The notes below the pieces were generated by a model. It did no database searches. It was given only the letters and a program-made list of their open reading frames with translations, and was not told the DNA's origin. A stretch of 29,103 bases of DNA from Planctomycetota bacterium (lineage in GTDB: Bacteria; Planctomycetota; UBA1135; GCA-002686595). The DNA lies in contig JAJDES010000593.1 in the NCBI GenBank assembly GCA_029259675.1, positions 1-29,103 of the forward strand, given 5' to 3'. This document shows, in pieces, positions 24,008 through 29,103 of this stretch (the stretch's first letter is position 1; the number at the start of each line of letters is the position of its first letter). A program made the translations under genes and the position numbers.

Positions 24008-25467
24008 CCTCCGTCAGTTTCTATTTCCAAGTGCATCAGCCCTACCGGTTGAATCGCTTCAGTTTCTTCGACATCGGATCGGAGCGCGGCTACTTCGACG
24101 ACACTGAAAACGAACGCATCCTGCGCCGGGTGGCTGAGAAGTGCTACCTGCCGATGAACGCGCTGCTGCTCGACTTGATCAACAAGCACGACGGCAAGTT
24201 TCGCTTCGCCATGGCCACCACGGGCACCTTGCTCGATCAGTTGGAGCGATGGCATCCCGAGGCCCTGGAGAGTTTCAAGCGCCTTTCGGAAACGGGCTGC
24301 GTCGAGTTCATTTGCGAAACCTCGCATCACTCACTCGCTTTCCTAAGCGATCCAGTCGAATTTGAAGCTCAGGTGAAAGCTCAACGCGACACCCTGCATC
24401 GACACTTCAATAGCGAGCCGACCACCTTTCGCTGCACGGAGCTCGTGATCAGCAACGACATCGCGAAGAGCGTCGAGGCCATGGGCTTCAAGGCCCTCCT
24501 GGGCGAGGGCGCGGATCAGCTCCTGGGTTGGCGTTCGCCCAACCAGACCTACCGCCCCAAGGGTTGCAAGTCGTTGAGCCTGTTGCTGCGCTCCTACTCA
24601 CTCTCCGACGACATCGCCTTTCGCTTCTCGAATCAGTCCTGGGATCGCTGGCCGCTGACCGCACCCGACTTCGTCGAGACGCTGCAGGAGTTGCCCGATG
24701 AGGCTGAATTTGCCGGACTGTTCATGGACTACGAAACCTTCGGCGAGCACCAGTGGCGCGAAACCGGGATTTTCGACTTCATGCAGTACCTGCCGGCGGA
24801 AATTCTGAAGCACGAACGCTTTGACTTTGCCACCCCCGGGGAAGTCGCCGCCGCCCACCCGCCCAAGCTCGACTTGGACATTCCGCATCCGGTTTCCTGG
24901 GCCGATGCCGAACGCGATTTGACCGCTTGGTTGGGCAATGCGATGCAACGCAGTGCGGACGAGGCCCTCTACAAGCTCGGCCCCGACGCGCGTCGCACGC
25001 TCGAGCTCGGACGCTCCGACCTCTATGCCGATTGGCAAAAACTGACCACTTCGGACCACGTCTACTACATGTGCACCAAGTGGTTCTCCGATGGAGATGT
25101 GCACAAGTACTTCAGTCCCTACACGACCCCCCACGACGCCTGCATCGCCTTCATGAATGTGTTGGCAGACTTGGAATTGCGCCTGCGCGCCGCCCTTGGC
25201 GAAGGGAGCAAAGGCAGCCCGAAAGCGCACGGCCCCGGGGATGCGACAGCCCGTGACGAGCTCGCTTCCAATCGCCCGCAATCGAGCGCCAAGACTACGC
25301 AGGCCGCCGAAGCGGACGCGGGCGAAGCCGACAGCAGCGAGCAGGCATCGATCGTGACGCCCGTGGCAAAAAAAGTTCAAACCGAGCGCGAAAACGCAAA
25401 CAAGTCCAACAAGAAGGCTGCACCCAAAGCGGGTCGCAAGTCCAAGAAACAACGCGGTTCCAAGTAG
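24004..25467 (+). CDS. GH57-family alpha-amylase / glucanotransferase-like enzyme
   Basis: Glycoside hydrolase family 57, acting on alpha-glucans by hydrolysis or chain transfer. The conserved regions appear in order: VHQPYRL (residue 11 on), GCVEFICETSHHSLAFL, CTELVISND with the probable nucleophile Glu146, GLFMDYETFGEHQW with the probable acid Asp242, and KWFSDGDVHKYFSPY. From about residue 399 a tail of about 89 residues follows that is Ala/Ser/Glu-rich and then strongly basic, ending KKAAPKAGRKSKKQRGSK; it is not part of the catalytic fold. ATG 24004 overlaps the GT4 stop, and the protein start MTSVSFYFQVHQP matches the family; the frame upstream of it belongs to the GT4 region. There is no signal peptide, so it acts inside the cell on glycogen. 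Exact specificity is unresolved. Confidence 0.9.
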   Translation: MTSVSFYFQVHQPYRLNRFSFFDIGSERGYFDDTENERILRRVAEKCYLPMNALLLDLINKHDGKFRFAMATTGTLLDQLERWHPEALESFKRLSETGCVEFICETSHHSLAFLSDPVEFEAQVKAQRDTLHRHFNSEPTTFRCTELVISNDIAKSVEAMGFKALLGEGADQLLGWRSPNQTYRPKGCKSLSLLLRSYSLSDDIAFRFSNQSWDRWPLTAPDFVETLQELPDEAEFAGLFMDYETFGEHQWRETGIFDFMQYLPAEILKHERFDFATPGEVAAAHPPKLDLDIPHPVSWADAERDLTAWLGNAMQRSADEALYKLGPDARRTLELGRSDLYADWQKLTTSDHVYYMCTKWFSDGDVHKYFSPYTTPHDACIAFMNVLADLELRLRAALGEGSKGSPKAHGPGDATARDELASNRPQSSAKTTQAAEADAGEADSSEQASIVTPVAKKVQTERENANKSNKKAAPKAGRKSKKQRGSK

Positions 25468-25478
25468 AGCGAACCGCG
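25453..25478 (+). terminator. perfect hairpin around the GH57 stop codon
   Basis: CGCGGTTC (25453-25460) and GAACCGCG (25471-25478) form a perfect 8-bp stem; the TAG stop is in the 10-base loop. No T-run follows. It may cause pausing, partial termination before the last gene, or mRNA protection. Confidence 0.4.
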
Positions 25479-25560
25479 ACCAAAATCACCATCCACCCTT
25501 CGCCCCGCACGTTCCTTGTGCGAGGTCACTAGCCTGAGGATCTGCGCAGCAGAGGTTCGC

Positions 25561-28500
25561 TTGGAATCACCGTATCACCTGTTCGAAGTAAGCTGGGAAG
25601 TTTGCAACAAAGTCGGCGGCATCCACACTGTCGTAACCAGCAAGGCCCTTTCCGCACGTTCAGCCCTTGGCGAACGCACGATCGCCATCGGCCCCTGGTT
25701 ACTCTCTGAGGAAGAGGAAGACTCGCTGCTCTTTGAGGAAGAGCCGGGCTACGCCGCTTTCGAAGACGGCTGCCGCGAACTGGGAGTTCCCGTGCGCGTC
25801 GGTCGTTGGCGCATTCCGGGTCGTCCGCTGACGATCTTGATCGAGTTCTCCGGCCTGTATGAGCGCAAGGACGACATCCTCAGCGATCTTTGGGACCGCA
25901 ACCAAGTCGACTCGCTCAGCGGCGGTTGGGATTACATCGAGCCGGTACTGTTCGGCCACGCAGCCGGCATTGTCATTCGACGCTGGTGGGAGCAATTCAT
26001 CGCCCCCAGTCACGGCCGCGCGGTGGCCCACTTCCACGAGTGGATGACGGGTTCCGGTTTGCTCTACTTGCACGACCATGCTCCGGAAATTGCGTCCGTC
26101 TTCACGACGCACGCGACGATGCTGGGCCGTTCCATTTCCTCGACGGGCAAGCCCCCCGCCGAGGGACTCGAAGGTCGCACGCCGGCGGAAGCGGCCGAGG
26201 ACATCGGCGTTGCCGCCAAACACTCGCTGGAGGGCATTTGCGCGCGCCAAGCGGACTGCTTCACAACCGTGAGCGCCATCACCGCCGAGGAAGCCGAAGT
26301 CTTCCACGAACGCCGCGCCGACCCGCTGCTGCCCAACGGCATCGACATGGCCGCCATGGAACAGTTGTGCGCGGGAACGGACAGCAAAGCAGCGGCCAAG
26401 AAGCTGCACAAGTTGGCCAACCTGATGACGGGTCGCGACCAATCCCAAGCGGCTCTGGTAGCCGTATCCGGCCGCTACGAGTTTCACAACAAGGGCATCG
26501 ACATCATGCTCGACGCCCTGGCTGAATTGAACCGACAGAGCGGTCCGCCGCTGGTCTTCTTCTGCCTGATACCGGCCGGTCACGAGGGTTTGCGCGACGA
26601 CCTGCGCGAGCGCATGGAAGGCGCGAGCTACGACGCTCAGATTCCGAGCGTATGCACCCATCGGTTACCCAATCCCGGCGAGGATCCCATCGCCAAACGT
26701 TGCGCTGAAGTGGGCCTCGACAATTCGTCCAGTTGTCGCGTAAGCGTCATTTCCGTTCCGCTGTACATCAAAGAGAACGACGGACTCTTCAATTGCAGTT
26801 ACGAGTCCCTGCTCTCCGGCTTTGACCTAAGCGCCTTCCCGTCCTACTACGAGCCCTGGGGCTACACGCCCCAGGAGAGTTTGGCGGTCGGAGTGCCCAC
26901 CATCACTTCCGACATGGCCGGCTTCGGTGCCTGGATGAACACAGCGGGGCTCGGTGCCGATGACGGCGTCCTGGTTCTCAATCGAACGCAGACAGATGAC
27001 GAGACGACCCAGACCGCCATTGTCGCGCACTTGGATCGCGTATTGGGCGGCGCAAAACCCGGAGCGGAGCGCTGCAAGACCACGGCCGAGCGCACATCCT
27101 GGGATGTCTTCTACAAGAATTACGGCGAAGCGTATTCCAACGCACTGAGCAACGCTTCGAAGCGCTGCCAAGAGGACCGCATCAGTCACTTCCGCCCGGA
27201 ACTTTCGGTTCCGCCGCGCGAGGTGCCCGAAGAAACGGGTCCGCGCCTGTTCGAGTTCGATGTGTCCGCCACCTTGCCCGCTGAATTGAGCGGCTTGGAT
27301 CGCTTGGCTCGCAACCTTTGGTGGTGCTGGGATCCCGAAGCCTCCGCTTTGTTCGAGGAACTCTCTCCCCAAAGTTGGAAGGCCAGCGGCCACAACCCGA
27401 TTCGATTCCTGCGCGGGGTGTTCGACGTGGACCTGCACGCGCGAGTCGGCGACAAGGCTTTCAAGTCACGTCTTGAGCGTGTCCTTGCGCGCTTTGACAA
27501 CTACATGGCCGAAAGTGCGCGCGAACTGCGCCTGGCCGATGGTCGCGTACTCGACTCCAGTCACCCGGTGGCGTACATCTGCGCCGAATACGGCCTGCAC
27601 GAATCGCTGCCGATATACAGCGGCGGTCTGGGAATTCTGGCCGGCGACCACCTCAAGTCCGCCAGTGACATCAACCTGCCCTTGATCGGCGTCGGACTCT
27701 TTTATCGCAAGGGCTACATGCGCCAGCAGCTTGGCCCGCACGGCGAACAAATCGCCGTCGACGTCGAAAATGATCCGCGCAACTTGCCCGCGGAGCTCGT
27801 GACGGATTCCGAAGATCGCCCGATCGAAGTCAAGCTGTCCCTGCCCTCGAGCAAGCTCATTTTGCGCGCCTGGCGAGTGGCCGTCGGCCGCGTTCGTCTG
27901 TACCTGCTCGATGCGGATCACGAGGGCAACCGAACCGAAGATCGCGAAATCACGCACCGCCTTTACGGCGCGGAACCCGAGCTTCGGCTGCGTCAACTGA
28001 TCTCACTCGGCCGCGGCGCCGTCGCACTGTTCAAGAAGCTGGGTATCGATCCCGCCGTCCTGCACATCAACGAAGGGCACGGTGCCTTTGCGCCGGTGGA
28101 ACGGGTCACCCAATTGATGCGCAGTGAAGAGCTCAGCTTCGACCAGGCGCGCGAGTTCGTGCGCGCCACGACCGTCTTCACGACGCACACGCCGGTACCC
28201 GCCGGGCACGACCGCTTCAGTCAGGAATTGATGCGTCGCTACTTTTCGAATGCTCCCGACCGCTTGGAAATTACTTGGGACCGCTTCTACGGTTTCGGTC
28301 AAGCGCCCCGGGGCGGCGACGACTTCAACATGACCTACTTGGCCCTGGGATTTTCGGATTCGGTCAACGGCGTCAGCGCCTTGCATGGCGAAGTATCCAA
28401 AGATCTGTTGCACCCCTACTGGCCACGCCAACTGACGGGCGATGTGCCCATCGTTTCGGTGACCAACGGCATCCATCTCAGCACCTGGACCAACCCGGAA

Positions 28501-29103
28501 TTGAGCCGACTGTTGGGCGCCCCCGACGATCGCATCTCCGCCCGCGACTTCTCGTCGAACGCGGAACGAGTGGACAAGGGCAAGCTTTGGGAAGTGCGGA
28601 AGCGCGCCAAAACGCGCTTGATCGGCGCGGCGGCAAAGTCCATCGAGTCGAGCTTCCTCCTGCGTCAGGACAGTCCGGGCGTGCTCAGTCGCATGCTTGA
28701 GGGTCTCGAAGAGAATGCATTGCTGATCGGATTTGCGCGCCGCTTCGTTCCCTACAAACGCGCGGGCTTGGCCTTCTCCGATGTCGACCGCCTGCGGCGC
28801 ATCCTCAGCGATGAAGATCGGCCCGTGCGCATCTTCTTTGCCGGCAAAGCCCACCCCGCGGACGAAGCCGGTCGCGGCATCGTGCGCGAAATCGCGGAGA
28901 TGGCACGCAGCGAGGAATTGATCGGCAAGATCTTCTTTCTGGAGAATTACGACATCGACATCGCCCGTTTCCTGGTCCAAGGCGTCGACGTTTGGCTCAA
29001 CAACCCGATTCGCAAGCTGGAAGCCAGCGGAACTTCAGGCATGAAGGTCGCAGCCAACGGCGGCCTCAACCTGTCGATTCTCGACGGTTGGTGGGTTGAG
29101 GGT
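25561..29103 (+). CDS. GT3 glycogen synthase - GT35 alpha-glucan phosphorylase fusion, 3' end cut by window
   Basis: One uninterrupted frame of 1181 codons to the window edge joins two opposing enzymes. Residues about 1-545 match eukaryotic-type (GT3) glycogen synthase: VSWEVCNKVGGIHTVV, AHFHEWMTGSGL (His157), FTTHATMLGRS, TTVSAITAEEAE, LLPNGIDM, SGRYEFHNKG and FPSYYEPWGYTPQES with the catalytic pair Glu431/Glu439. After a short linker, LPAELSGLDRLARNLWW (about 572) begins an alpha-glucan phosphorylase of the shorter bacterial type with a DUF3417-like front. It has YICAEYGLHESLPIYSGGLG, VLHINEGHGAF, VTNGIHLSTW, FARRFVPYKRAG and EASGTSGMKVAANGGLN, where Lys1162 should bind pyridoxal phosphate. 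The start is TTG with AGAGG five bases upstream; a TTG at 25516 is less likely. It would both build chains and release glucose-1-phosphate. It follows GH57 by 93 bases. Confidence 0.9.
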   Translation, partial: MESPYHLFEVSWEVCNKVGGIHTVVTSKALSARSALGERTIAIGPWLLSEEEEDSLLFEEEPGYAAFEDGCRELGVPVRVGRWRIPGRPLTILIEFSGLYERKDDILSDLWDRNQVDSLSGGWDYIEPVLFGHAAGIVIRRWWEQFIAPSHGRAVAHFHEWMTGSGLLYLHDHAPEIASVFTTHATMLGRSISSTGKPPAEGLEGRTPAEAAEDIGVAAKHSLEGICARQADCFTTVSAITAEEAEVFHERRADPLLPNGIDMAAMEQLCAGTDSKAAAKKLHKLANLMTGRDQSQAALVAVSGRYEFHNKGIDIMLDALAELNRQSGPPLVFFCLIPAGHEGLRDDLRERMEGASYDAQIPSVCTHRLPNPGEDPIAKRCAEVGLDNSSSCRVSVISVPLYIKENDGLFNCSYESLLSGFDLSAFPSYYEPWGYTPQESLAVGVPTITSDMAGFGAWMNTAGLGADDGVLVLNRTQTDDETTQTAIVAHLDRVLGGAKPGAERCKTTAERTSWDVFYKNYGEAYSNALSNASKRCQEDRISHFRPELSVPPREVPEETGPRLFEFDVSATLPAELSGLDRLARNLWWCWDPEASALFEELSPQSWKASGHNPIRFLRGVFDVDLHARVGDKAFKSRLERVLARFDNYMAESARELRLADGRVLDSSHPVAYICAEYGLHESLPIYSGGLGILAGDHLKSASDINLPLIGVGLFYRKGYMRQQLGPHGEQIAVDVENDPRNLPAELVTDSEDRPIEVKLSLPSSKLILRAWRVAVGRVRLYLLDADHEGNRTEDREITHRLYGAEPELRLRQLISLGRGAVALFKKLGIDPAVLHINEGHGAFAPVERVTQLMRSEELSFDQAREFVRATTVFTTHTPVPAGHDRFSQELMRRYFSNAPDRLEITWDRFYGFGQAPRGGDDFNMTYLALGFSDSVNGVSALHGEVSKDLLHPYWPRQLTGDVPIVSVTNGIHLSTWTNPELSRLLGAPDDRISARDFSSNAERVDKGKLWEVRKRAKTRLIGAAAKSIESSFLLRQDSPGVLSRMLEGLEENALLIGFARRFVPYKRAGLAFSDVDRLRRILSDEDRPVRIFFAGKAHPADEAGRGIVREIAEMARSEELIGKIFFLENYDIDIARFLVQGVDVWLNNPIRKLEASGTSGMKVAANGGLNLSILDGWWVEG

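Noticed and set aside
25699..26661. 320-codon minus-strand open frame opposite the synthase half of the fusion
   Set aside because: The plus strand codes for a motif-complete GT3 domain; the antisense frame follows from codon bias.
28003..28980. 325-codon minus-strand open frame opposite the phosphorylase half
   Set aside because: Antisense shadow of conserved phosphorylase sequence.

Overview
The window is about 29.1 kb of gene-dense, GC-rich bacterial chromosome with an envelope-containing (Gram-negative type) gene set: signal peptides, a lipobox, periplasmic sensor domains, an ECF sigma factor and a probable sigma-54 promoter. The combination of ECF sigma factor, zinc-type anti-sigma factor and exported CHAT protein, hybrid kinases, frequent TTG starts and an unusual glycogen locus reminds me of Planctomycetota or another deep environmental phylum. 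That placement is a guess, since no rRNA or marker gene is present. I recognise no rRNA, tRNA, CRISPR array, insertion sequence or phage gene.

Layout. (1) 1-1911, minus strand: acetyl-CoA acetyltransferase followed by 3-hydroxybutyryl-CoA dehydrogenase (cut by the window start), a short-chain acyl-CoA module. (2) 2217-6971, plus: ECF sigma factor, membrane anti-sigma factor with two HxxxCxxC zinc motifs, and an exported TPR-like/CHAT protein with an intact His-Cys pair, followed at 7106-9457 by a membrane hybrid histidine kinase. (3) 9680-11450, plus: a small secreted protein with a strong terminator, an Hsp20 chaperone behind a textbook -24/-12 sequence, and a small Cys-rich protein. (4) 11510-14550, minus: a YfiR-like periplasmic protein overlapping a second hybrid kinase whose input region looks like CHASE8, so a YfiR/YfiN-type sensor appears to be rewired to phosphorelay. 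(5) 14766-15650, minus: a nitrilase-family amidase. (6) 15753-20148, plus: a polytopic membrane protein, a metallo-beta-lactamase-fold lipoprotein, and a three-part zinc ribbon / methyltransferase / APH-like kinase fusion. (7) 20403-29103, plus: a glycogen operon of GH133 debranching enzyme, GT4 glucan synthase, GH57 enzyme, and a giant fusion of a eukaryotic-type (GT3) glycogen synthase to an alpha-glucan phosphorylase (GT35), cut by the window end.

How the parts work together. The glycogen genes overlap by ATGA junctions and together cover alpha-1,4 chain synthesis, debranching, chain remodelling and phosphorolysis; making and breaking chains on one polypeptide is the most striking feature. 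The sigma/anti-sigma/CHAT cluster is arranged so that an exported caspase-like protease could cut the outside part of the anti-sigma factor and release the sigma factor. That model is inference from topology and gene order.

All functions are assigned by reading motifs by eye. No database search, structure prediction or folding calculation was run.
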